Positions 16,984 to 23,430 of a DNA stretch of 26,242 nucleotides are shown here, piece by piece. Position numbers and translations under genes: made by a program. This stretch comes from Pseudopedobacter sp039918235 (GTDB taxonomy: Bacteria > Bacteroidota > Bacteroidia > Sphingobacteriales > Sphingobacteriaceae). The stretch spans positions 1-26,242 of the forward strand of contig JBDSHZ010000130.1 in assembly GCA_039918235.1 (NCBI GenBank), given 5' to 3'. The notes below the pieces were generated by a model. It ran no database searches. It was given only the letters and a program-made list of their open reading frames with translations, and had not been told where the DNA came from. Within the stretch, counting starts at the first letter, position 1; each line of letters begins with the position of its first letter.

Positions 16984-17898
16984 TCACAGCCCCAGCCCAT
17001 CTCGGTAATACATTTCCCTAAAATCCTCCATCCGCCTACGCACCACGCTACCTTGCTGTACACGGGTGCAAACAAAACCAGGATCTACAAACTTTTGCAT
17101 ATAAATTTCGTAATGCGTAAGGTAAGCCTTCAGCAGCATTTCATTTGAAAAAAACTCAGCCAAAAAACCCTCTTGCTCATAAATCATCAGTATTTCAAGA
17201 TAATACCTCACAATAGGTGCCATTCCGGTATAACGCATGGCTGCAATGCCGGTACAAGCGATATGATCTCTGGCTTTTTGAAATTTCTGAAGCCAAGCAT
17301 TAGCCACTGCTAAAAAAGCACTCCTTTCAAATGATGCTAAAAGACCACCTGTCATCATTAATGTTACAGGAATATTCCCGTCTAAACTTTCCCCAGACGT
17401 ATCCTCAAACGGCCGTGTCATTTTTCTTTCTGCCTCTAAAAGCAACTGCGCTACAATTTCATGATCTTCTTTGACAATCAGCATCTCCCAGATGCTATAA
17501 AATGGCGCATTTTCTAATATTTTATCTAAATTATCAAGGTCTAAAGGTTGGTGTGTTAAAAAAGATTTATTCTTTCCTCTTCTATCAAAAAGTACTTCCA
17601 CATAATCAGAATCTTGTGTATACACTTTAAAAGCTTTTGCCAATTCCAAATACTTGCTCAATTTATCGTTTTGTAACAAAACTTTATTAGGATGACTAAA
17701 CGGAATGATAGGCGCTACGGTATCATCGTCCAGAAAAGGTTTAAGCTCCGCTGGAAGCTTATTCATATTCACCACCATAAACCCGTTAGGATCTGTTACC
17801 GTTATATAATACGATAAATCATTGAGTGCAAGCATAGCAACACTTCCGTCGCTCTGTTCTTCCACTATTTCAAACCAATCATTAGAAAATTTGTCCAT
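16984..17898 (-). CDS. Unrecognised 304-residue cytoplasmic protein
   Basis: An ATG frame of 304 residues with no signal peptide and no clear membrane segment. It is rich in aromatic and acidic residues (SNDWFEIVEEQSDGSVAMLALN at the start). The middle has amphipathic helices (LLEAERKMTRPFED), and the C-terminus is mainly helical, ending RRRMEDFREMYYRDGLGL. Codon use and composition look like the neighbouring chromosomal genes, and the length without stops makes it a real gene. No domain was recognised. It converges with the RND operon and is transcribed away from the RAYT repeat region. An AT-rich inverted repeat, TTAACAA-ATC-TTGTTTA, lies at 17944-17960 upstream. A poor -7 match (AAGATTTG on the minus strand) overlaps it. 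Confidence 0.8.
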   Translation of the reverse strand: MDKFSNDWFEIVEEQSDGSVAMLALNDLSYYITVTDPNGFMVVNMNKLPAELKPFLDDDTVAPIIPFSHPNKVLLQNDKLSKYLELAKAFKVYTQDSDYVEVLFDRRGKNKSFLTHQPLDLDNLDKILENAPFYSIWEMLIVKEDHEIVAQLLLEAERKMTRPFEDTSGESLDGNIPVTLMMTGGLLASFERSAFLAVANAWLQKFQKARDHIACTGIAAMRYTGMAPIVRYYLEILMIYEQEGFLAEFFSNEMLLKAYLTHYEIYMQKFVDPGFVCTRVQQGSVVRRRMEDFREMYYRDGLGL

Positions 17899-17991
17899 AG
17901 CTTTAATTTATAGGGTTGCTAAATGAATATATAAACCGTTATTTTAACAAATCTTGTTTACTAAATCAATTCAAACCTATAGCCATAGGCA

Positions 17992-18264
17992 TGAAACCTG
18001 TACCGCCTTTTCCTAATTAAAGTTACTATTTTTTTAATTGAAATGACAAGCTTTCTATTGTTGCTTGTTGATGCACAGAAAACTTGGGTGAGGTGTTAAA
18101 ATTTTAAGGAAAGCAGATTACAAATCCGCAATGATTATCAATTCAGGATGCGCTAAAAGCTAACAGGGTTTAGCCTGTTTAGCGCAAGAATGAGGGTTTA
18201 GGAAAGAGGGCAAAGGCTTCTTGTGATATTTATATAAAAAGCACAAGGATCCATTTCACACGCT
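17992..18264 (+). repeat. Direct repeat A, left copy
   Basis: About 270 bases starting near TGTACCGCCTTTTCC and ending near CACACGCT recur with scattered changes at 19379-19648 in the same orientation. It contains a hairpin at 18150-18185. No coding frame is supported here. The stretch 17899-18510 holds this repeat, repeat B and the left REP unit, and otherwise nothing recognised. Confidence 0.85.
18150..18185. repeat. Hairpin inside repeat A (left)
   Basis: Outer arms GCGCTAAA and TTTAGCGC enclose a second stem, ACAGG and CCTGT, with a bulge on the left side. The right copy of repeat A keeps the outer arms but lacks about 9 bases of the inner stem. Confidence 0.6.
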
Positions 18265-18382
18265 AAACTGGTATTCCATACCGCTTCATAAACCTTTCAT
18301 GCTTTTTGGCTTGCCTATTTAATTACTTTTATGAATAGTAAATGGCCATAACATGGCATATAGGCTTATTTGTTAATCTACA
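18258..18382 (+). repeat. Direct repeat B, left copy
   Basis: These 125 bases align without gaps to 19141-19265 with eight differences by hand count (about 94% identical), in the same orientation. It joins repeat A on its left and ends just before the left REP unit. It contains the palindrome ATGGCCAT. It is not coding. Confidence 0.88.
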
Positions 18383-18393
18383 TTTTACTCATT

Positions 18394-18441
18394 GCGCTCG
18401 TTTGTAACGAGTGCTTAAAATGGCTTTTCGATTTCATCGAA
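18394..18441 (+). repeat. Left REP-like unit: two hairpins, 48 bases
   Basis: Hairpin 1 is GCGCTCGTT-TGT-AACGAGTGC (18394-18414). A 12-base spacer beginning TTAA follows, then hairpin 2, TTCGAT-TTC-ATCGAA (18427-18441). The unit is the reverse complement of the right unit at 19071-19118, with the same length and spacing. Confidence 0.85.
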
Positions 18442-18510
18442 CATCAACTAAAATACTTTTTGTTTATAAAAACTTCCTTTTTATATTTAGTTAGATTTAA
18501 TCCTACCAAC

Positions 18511-19059
18511 ATGTCAGATCAATACCGGGTCAGAAACCATCATCTTATTCACTTTATCACATTTACAATTGTAGATTGGGTAGATGTTTTTACCAGACCT
18601 TGTTATAAGAAAATCATTGTATCATCTTTACAATATGCACAAGATCATAAGGGGTTAAGCATCCATGCGTGGTGTTTAATGACCAATCATCTTCATCTTC
18701 TAGTATCTTGTAAAGAAAACTTTCTCCTTTCAGATTTTGTAAGAGACTTTAAAAAATTCACCAATAAAAGAATTATTGAAGCTATGTCTGAAGAGCAGGA
18801 AAGTCGTAAGGATTGGATGATATATCGCTTTATTTACCACGCTAAATACAACCCAAGAATTCAAGATTATAAAGTTTGGCAGGACGGTTATCACGCTATT
18901 GAATGCTTTAATGATGAAATCTTTTATCAGAAGCTAGATTATATTCATAATAATCCGGTAAGGGCAGAAATTACCCGATTGCCAGAAGAATATTTATATA
19001 GTTCTGCTATGGATTATCATGGGAAGGAAAAGGGATTATTGAATATTGATTATATCTAG
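18511..19059 (+). CDS. REP-associated tyrosine transposase (Y1 HUH family)
   Basis: Protein of 182 residues from the IS200-like Y1 transposase superfamily. The HUH metal-binding motif is HLH in MTNHLHLLVS. The likely catalytic tyrosine is in KLDYIHNNPVR, a hallmark of the RAYT branch. VWQDGYHAIE and the C-terminal LPEEYLYSSAMDYHG also fit RAYT proteins. These enzymes cut and rejoin single-stranded DNA at REP hairpins and are thought to spread REPs. The frame is open back to 18370, but the upstream part overlaps the left REP unit. The ATG at 18511 gives the normal N-terminus (MSDQYRVRNHHLIHFITFTI). All visible key motifs are intact, so it may be active. The right REP begins 11 bases after the stop. 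Confidence 0.93.
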   Translation: MSDQYRVRNHHLIHFITFTIVDWVDVFTRPCYKKIIVSSLQYAQDHKGLSIHAWCLMTNHLHLLVSCKENFLLSDFVRDFKKFTNKRIIEAMSEEQESRKDWMIYRFIYHAKYNPRIQDYKVWQDGYHAIECFNDEIFYQKLDYIHNNPVRAEITRLPEEYLYSSAMDYHGKEKGLLNIDYI

Positions 19060-19070
19060 TTTTTTGAAGT

Positions 19071-19118
19071 AGCGATAGAATCGCTAGACCAAGTTAAGCG
19101 CTCGTTACAAACGAGCGC
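19071..19118 (-). repeat. Right REP-like unit: two hairpins, 48 bases, inverted
   Basis: Hairpin 2 is AGCGAT-AGA-ATCGCT (19071-19085). A 12-base spacer ending TTAA follows, then hairpin 1, GCGCTCGTT-ACA-AACGAGCGC (19098-19118). Its reverse complement differs from the left unit by one base in hairpin 1. In hairpin 2, paired changes (AG/CT here, TT/AA on the left) keep the stem. Confidence 0.87.
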
Positions 19119-19140
19119 AAGTAACAAAGCCCAAAGGCAA

Positions 19141-19265
19141 ACACCCTAAACAGGCATTCCATACCGCATCATAAACCTTTCATGCTTTTTGGCTTGCCTA
19201 TTTAATTGCTCTTATGAATAGTAAATGGCCATAACATGGCATATAGACTTATTTGTTGATCTACA
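19141..19265 (+). repeat. Direct repeat B, right copy
   Basis: Second copy of the 125-base repeat at 18258-18382, with eight differences. It lies 22 bases after the right REP unit and runs into the 21-base tandem repeat. The non-coding stretch 19060-19783 is made up of the right REP, this repeat, the tandem repeat and repeat A. Confidence 0.88.
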
Positions 19266-19267
19266 AT

Positions 19268-19328
19268 TTCCATTTGCTTGGGAACATTTTCCATTTGCTT
19301 GGGAACAATTTTCATTTGCTTGGGAACA
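19268..19328 (+). repeat. Three-copy 21-base tandem repeat
   Basis: The unit TTCCATTTGCTTGGGAACA begins at 19268, 19289 and 19310, each followed by a 2-base linker, giving an exact 21-base period. The third copy has TTTC in place of TTCC. TTCC and GGAA within each unit form a short inverted repeat. It is absent at the left side of the locus. Confidence 0.88.
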
Positions 19329-19378
19329 AATGTTATAGCTTTAAATAACCTGATCCTTAGAATAAATTATTTTAGCTT

Positions 19379-19648
19379 GAGACTTGTACCGCCTTTTCCT
19401 AATTAAAGTTACATTTTTTTTAATTGAAATCACAAGCTTTATATTATTGCTTGTTGATGCACAGAAAACTTGGGTTAGGTGTTAAAGTTTTAAGGAACGC
19501 AAATGACAAATCTGCTATGTTTATCAATTAAGGATGCGCTAAAAGCTAACAGCGTTTAGCGCAAGAATGAAGGATGAGAAAAGAGGGCAAAGGCTTCTTG
19601 TGCTATTTATTTAAAATCCAAAAAGGCACAAGTATTCATCACACAGGC
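19379..19648 (+). repeat. Direct repeat A, right copy
   Basis: Matches 17992-18264 in the same orientation with scattered substitutions and small gaps. The hairpin here (19536-19562) is GCGCTAAA and TTTAGCGC with an 11-base loop, shorter than the left copy. Confidence 0.85.
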
Positions 19649-19685
19649 TCTGGCTACATACTTGCGCCAAACTGGGGCAAACTCT

Positions 19686-19728
19686 TTACACATTTTTTGC
19701 CGGCTTCATGTGTTTGCCAAATGTGTAA
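19686..19728. repeat. Inverted repeat downstream of the SDR gene
   Basis: TTACACATTT (19686-19695) and AAATGTGTAA (19719-19728) are perfect 10-base complements with 23 bases between. It lies about 55 bases past the stop of the minus-strand SDR gene. No T run follows on either strand, so it is not a standard terminator. Confidence 0.5.
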
Positions 19729-19783
19729 TGCGCTTGCCTATTCATCAGTTATTACGCTTACCCGTAATGAAACTGAAATTAAT

Positions 19784-20530
19784 TTAAAGTTCTTGTGCAG
19801 TTGGGCGGAAGATCACTTCATTGATATCCACATCCGCTGGCTGGCCAATTGCGAAAGCAACCACACGGGCGAAACTGTCAGGACTTATGCCAACTTCTCC
19901 CACATAATCTTTGTTAGCCTGCTGAATATCAGCCTCGGAAATATGTTCTAATAATTCTGTCTTAACAGCACCCGGACAAACAATTGTGGTACGTATGTTA
20001 TATGGCTTCACATCCATTCTTAAACCTTCTGTTAATGCCCTAACCGCATATTTTGTAGCAGAATAAACTGCAGAACCATTAAATACTTTATGACCAGCCA
20101 CAGAAGAGGTATTGATAATTTGACCAAATTTTTGCGCTTTCATATAAGGCAGCACAGCGGCAATGCCGTTCAGTACTCCTTTAATGTTCACGTCAATCAT
20201 GGTATTCCATTCCTCCACATTCAAACGGTCCATGGGGGATAAAGGCATTATACCTGCATTATTAAGGATCACATCTATACGTCCAAATTTTTGAACAGCG
20301 GTATCCACCAATCTTTTTACCTGTTCCAGTTTTGTGACGTCAGCCGTTACCGCAAGGGCTTTCCCTCCAGTTTCTTGGATATCCTTTGCCAGTTTTTCAA
20401 TTTTATCTCCTCTTCTTGCGCCAAGTACCACAGTTGCACCCATTGTTGCTAAATGTTTTGCTGCTGCTTCGCCCATACCACTGCTTGCACCTGTGATGAT
20501 GACTACTTTATCTTTGATATTATTTTCCAT
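19784..20530 (-). CDS. Short-chain dehydrogenase/reductase (classical SDR)
   Basis: Protein of 248 residues, the usual length for a classical SDR. The cofactor motif is TGASSGMG (13-20), the fold-stabilising motif NNAG (90-93), and the catalytic triad S143, Y156 and K160 (YSATK). ARR after strand beta2 (38-40) hints at NADPH preference. PGAVKTEL (186-193) is the typical loop after the active site. It has no signal peptide, so it acts in the cytoplasm. It is the last gene of a minus-strand operon, 26 bases after the cupin gene. The exact substrate is unknown; close relatives are annotated as SDR oxidoreductases acting on carbonyls. Confidence 0.93.
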   Translation of the reverse strand: MENNIKDKVVIITGASSGMGEAAAKHLATMGATVVLGARRGDKIEKLAKDIQETGGKALAVTADVTKLEQVKRLVDTAVQKFGRIDVILNNAGIMPLSPMDRLNVEEWNTMIDVNIKGVLNGIAAVLPYMKAQKFGQIINTSSVAGHKVFNGSAVYSATKYAVRALTEGLRMDVKPYNIRTTIVCPGAVKTELLEHISEADIQQANKDYVGEVGISPDSFARVVAFAIGQPADVDINEVIFRPTAQEL

Positions 20531-20556
20531 TTCTAAATTTTATTTCGTTTTTAAAA

Positions 20557-21057
20557 CTATTTCGCACTGTTATAAACCTCATCTGTTACCGCTTCGTTCC
20601 AGTTTACAATACCTTTTTCAGTATTAGGAACGATGTATAATTGCATCAAACCTACATCAGCACTTGCTCCATGCCAATGACGCACATTTGGCGGACATTT
20701 TACAACACTACCTTTTTTGATGATTTCTACAGGCTGCCCTTCAATTTGATGAAAACCAACGCCATCGGTAATGATTAAGATTTGACCTGCAGGATGACTG
20801 TGCCAATTGCTTCTTGCACCGGGTTCGAAATATACATTTCCAACTCCTGTTGTTAAAGTGCTGTCGGCATCAACCAAACCGGTGTGGTAAGCATTTCCAG
20901 TAAATGTTTCGCTAGGTCCTTTTTCTCCTTTTGGGAAAATTTCGCTCAGTTCGCTTTTGTCAGTTTTCATTTTTTCCTGATTTTTAGGATTGTTACAAGC
21001 CGTTACAAATACGCAAAGCATAACAGATAACGCTATTTTTAAATTATTTTTCCTCAT
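20557..21057 (-). CDS. Cupin lipoprotein, (R)-mandelonitrile-lyase-like family
   Basis: Protein of 166 residues from the ATG at 21055-21057. The N-terminus MRKNNLKIALSVMLCVFVTAC ends in a lipobox (VTAC, C21), so it is probably anchored outside the inner membrane. The cupin barrel shows WHSHPAGQ (H86, H88, Q92) and RHWHG (H127). The HxH-x3-Q...H set matches the metal site of small manganese cupins such as the Granulicella hydroxynitrile lyase, where Gln replaces the usual Glu. A longer TTG start at 21078 is unlikely because it would overlap the upstream gene and spoil the signal. It starts 7 bases after the cyclophilin-like gene. Its real reaction is unknown, and cyanohydrin cleavage should not be assumed. 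Confidence 0.88.
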   Translation of the reverse strand: MRKNNLKIALSVMLCVFVTACNNPKNQEKMKTDKSELSEIFPKGEKGPSETFTGNAYHTGLVDADSTLTTGVGNVYFEPGARSNWHSHPAGQILIITDGVGFHQIEGQPVEIIKKGSVVKCPPNVRHWHGASADVGLMQLYIVPNTEKGIVNWNEAVTDEVYNSAK

Positions 21058-21064
21058 GATTTGA

Positions 21065-21538
21065 TTAATTTTTTTCAAATTTCACCACTACATTTCCGGC
21101 GCCTAATGCAGTAACCAGTCCGGTAGGATTATCAAAAGACCCCAATTTTGTGTAGCTGTAAGAGGTATTGAAGTTTTTATAAAAAAGCACCAACGTTTTG
21201 CTTCCGTAAAGTGTTAAATCACCCATTTTCATATCGCCATCCACAGCTACATTGGTAGGCAAAATGCTTGGTAAGTCATGATATTTTTCGTTGTTGTTTA
21301 GCTCGGTCATATCAATGCTGAGCGGTAGCATTTCTTTGAACGCATTCGCACTTGGATTGTCGTATAATGTTGCTGTAAAAACGGATGTACCGATGGTGAT
21401 TTTCATTTTAGTTGATGAGGGCTTAGTATTTCCAAGACCATTATTTTGGGCTGGTGCTGGTTCTTTATCTTTAGTACTACATGCACTGCAACACAAAAAA
21501 GTAAAAAGAACAGCGATTATTGCTACTAAAGATTTCAT
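21065..21538 (-). CDS. Cyclophilin-like fold lipoprotein
   Basis: Protein of 157 residues with a signal peptide and a lipoprotein cysteine (CSAC, C20), then a polar linker (STKDKEPAPAQNN). The mature part matches the cyclophilin-like family found beside oxidoreductases: KMKITIGTSVFTATLYDNPSA, then LPLSIDMTELN, GDMKMGDLTLYG, and LVLFYKNFNTSYSYTKLG. This fold resembles a peptidyl-prolyl isomerase barrel, but isomerase activity is not established for these small proteins. It lies between the alcohol dehydrogenase (17 bases away) and the cupin (7 bases), so co-expression is very likely. Confidence 0.85.
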   Translation of the reverse strand: MKSLVAIIAVLFTFLCCSACSTKDKEPAPAQNNGLGNTKPSSTKMKITIGTSVFTATLYDNPSANAFKEMLPLSIDMTELNNNEKYHDLPSILPTNVAVDGDMKMGDLTLYGSKTLVLFYKNFNTSYSYTKLGSFDNPTGLVTALGAGNVVVKFEKN

Positions 21539-21555
21539 AACATCTAATTTTAAAA

Positions 21556-22737
21556 TTAAAATGTGGATGCATCAATTACATACCGGTATCTCGCTTCTTT
21601 GTTAACTACTTTGTCCCAAGCCTCATTTATTTCCGAAGCTTTAATGATTTCTATTTGCGGATAGATTTTGTTCTCGGCGCAATAGTCCATCACTTCTTGA
21701 GTTTCTGGAATTCCGCCAATCAGCGAACCATTAAAATTCACCCGATTAAAAATCATATTAAAATTATTAATGGTGAGTTCGCCATTGATGGGCTGCCCAA
21801 CTTGAGTAAAGAAGCCATATTTTTTAACACAATCAATATATGGAGACATTTCATAAGCATAGGGAACTGTAGAAATCATAAAATCGAGTTTGCCTTTGTA
21901 AGGTTTTAAATCATCAGCCGATTTTACCACAATGACTTCCTTTGAACCAAAGCTTTTAATATCTGCTACTTTTGAAGGCGAAGTAGTAAATGCATACACT
22001 TCTGCTCCTTTTGATACGGCTAGTTTTACGGCCATGTGCCCTAAACCACCAATTCCAACTACGCCAATCTTATCGCCTTTTTTAAATTTCACTTTCATCA
22101 TTGGCGAATAAGTGGTAATTCCAGCACAAAGCAATGGGGCTGCATATTTTAACTCAATAGTTGCAGGAATTTTTATGGCGAAATGTTCGGTGATCACCAT
22201 ATTATTAGCATAACCCCCTTGTGTGATCCCGCTTGGTGATGATTTTTCTGGTGTGCCGTAAGTACCCACCATTCCACCAGTCTCGCAGTGGTGTTCTTCG
22301 CCGCTTTTACAACTGTCGCATTGCATACAACTATTTACCATGCAACCCACACCAGCCTGGTCGCCCACTTTAAATTTGGTCACGTTTTTACCTACTGCGG
22401 TTACAATACCTGCAATCTCATGTCCTGGCACTTGAGGATATTTTTGCTCGCCCCAATGTCCCTTTATCGTATGAATATCAGAATGGCAAACGCCCGAATA
22501 TTTTATATCAATTAAAATATCGTTATCACCTACCGGTCTTCTTTCAAAGTTCCATGGAACCATTTTTCCTGCTACATCTTTACCTGCATAGCCTCTTGTT
22601 TTTATATGATCACTCATCATTGTTATATTTTCTGTTTGTGCAAAAATTTCCAACGGTTTGGCAAGTATTAAACCAGCACCTGCTATTCCTGCTTGTTGAA
22701 TAAATTTTCTTCTGGAATTATAATTTTCGGATGCCAT
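21556..22737 (-). CDS. Zinc-dependent NAD(P) alcohol dehydrogenase with Tat signal
   Basis: Protein of 393 residues from the ATG at 22735-22737. The N-terminus holds a twin-arginine signal, NYNSRRKFIQ (R9, R10), with a hydrophobic stretch ending IFAQ. The rest is a medium-chain dehydrogenase of the cinnamyl/YahK type. Catalytic zinc ligands are C84 (GVCHSD), H106 (PGHE) and C204. Structural zinc ligands are C137, C140, C143 and C151. The nucleotide loop is GIGGLG (228-233). It would reduce aldehydes or oxidise alcohols. The Tat signal implies export already folded, perhaps with cofactor bound. Met40/Met41 could start a cytoplasmic form. A longer TTG-type start at 22824 overlaps the upstream gene and would bury the Tat motif, so it was not used. 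Confidence 0.9.
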   Translation of the reverse strand: MASENYNSRRKFIQQAGIAGAGLILAKPLEIFAQTENITMMSDHIKTRGYAGKDVAGKMVPWNFERRPVGDNDILIDIKYSGVCHSDIHTIKGHWGEQKYPQVPGHEIAGIVTAVGKNVTKFKVGDQAGVGCMVNSCMQCDSCKSGEEHHCETGGMVGTYGTPEKSSPSGITQGGYANNMVITEHFAIKIPATIELKYAAPLLCAGITTYSPMMKVKFKKGDKIGVVGIGGLGHMAVKLAVSKGAEVYAFTTSPSKVADIKSFGSKEVIVVKSADDLKPYKGKLDFMISTVPYAYEMSPYIDCVKKYGFFTQVGQPINGELTINNFNMIFNRVNFNGSLIGGIPETQEVMDYCAENKIYPQIEIIKASEINEAWDKVVNKEARYRYVIDASTF

Positions 22738-22747
22738 GCTATACTGA

Positions 22748-23315
22748 TTATGAATTAATATTTTTAATGAATTTTGCAGGAACTCCACCAACAATAGTAT
22801 TGTCAGGTACATCTTTTGAAACAACTGAACCTGCTGCTACAACCGAATTTTCCCCAATGGTTACCCCTTGCAAAATAGTCGAATTGGCACCAATCCAAGC
22901 ATTTTTTTTTGATGTGAATAGGTTTTGGAATTAAAGCATGTCGGTCGGCAATTGAGGTGGGATGCCCTTCGGATAACAAACTCACTTTCGGTGCAATTTG
23001 TACGTTATTCTCAATGGTTATTCCGCCTAAATCGAGAAATACACAGTCAAAGTTGATGAATACATTTTTACCAATCTTGGTGTGCTTCCCATAATTGATA
23101 TACAATGGCGTAAATACGGTTACACTTTCGTCAATTTCTGAGCTTGTTATTTGGCCGAGCAAATCCCTGATTTCACTCGGCTCGGTAGCGTTGTTCATTT
23201 GCACCAGTAACTTTTTTGTATGGTAAGATGCTTCACGCATTTTGTACGCTTCTGGGTCGCTTGGCAAAATGGTTTCGCCCTTTTTCAATCGTTCAAAAAT
23301 ATCCATGCTTGGCAT
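22748..23315 (-). pseudogene. Hexapeptide-repeat O-acetyltransferase (maltose/galactoside type), frameshifted
   Basis: The N-terminal part has the maltose-acetyltransferase cap (MDIFERLKKGETILPSDPEAY), then the left-handed helix (TKIGKNVFINFDCVFLDLGG) with the active-site region LLSEGHPTSIADR. At a run of nine A (plus-strand T 22902-22910) the frame shifts and the chain ends in unrelated residues at 22803. Removing one A restores KKNAWIGANSTILQGVTIG, then SVVAAGSVVSKDVPDNTIVGG and PAKFIKNINS, up to a stop at 22748-22750. The intact product would be an acetyl-CoA-dependent sugar or xenobiotic acetyltransferase of about 188 residues. The start is ATG 23315 or 23306; the TTG at 23336 lies in the promoter box. 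It could be a real mutation, a sequencing error or a slippage site. It is the first gene of the operon, 10 bases before the dehydrogenase. Confidence 0.85.
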
Positions 23316-23333
23316 TGTTAAATCTTTAGAAGA

Positions 23334-23341
23334 CAAAGTTA
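23334..23341 (-). promoter_or_regulatory. -7 promoter box of the acetyltransferase-ADH-SDR operon
   Basis: On the minus strand, TAACTTTG matches TAnnTTTG exactly, about 18 bases before the ATG at 23315. The divergent AraC-family gene starts about 90 bases away, so its product could bind in this shared gap. Confidence 0.6.
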
Positions 23342-23430
23342 CTGGAAAGCAAAAGGTATTATGTTACATTTATGGCGCAACTAATGTCAAATATTACTTA
23401 TTTTTACGGCTGGTTCATATTTGAAGTAAG

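Larger units (their letters stand above)
18394..19118 (+). mobile_element. RAYT-REP element
   Basis: A 725-base unit bounded by inverted 48-base two-hairpin REP-like sequences that enclose a REP-associated tyrosine transposase gene. This is the known layout of RAYT genes, which lie between inverted REPs. The element ends are inferred from the hairpins; no target duplication was identified. Confidence 0.75.

Noticed and set aside
18370..18510. Extended N-terminus of the RAYT gene
   Set aside because: The extra 47 codons cross the left REP hairpins and have no family similarity. The ATG at 18511 gives the standard RAYT beginning.
19268..19328. CRISPR array
   Set aside because: The three repeats are separated by only 2 bases, so there are no spacers, and no cas genes are near.
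19574..19951. Open frame of 125 codons on the plus strand
   Set aside because: It begins inside repeat A and runs antisense over the end of the SDR gene. It has no domain, signal or start context.
22738..22824. Longer start for the alcohol dehydrogenase
   Set aside because: It would overlap the 3' part of the acetyltransferase and place a second hydrophobic stretch ahead of the Tat motif. The ATG at 22737 is clean.
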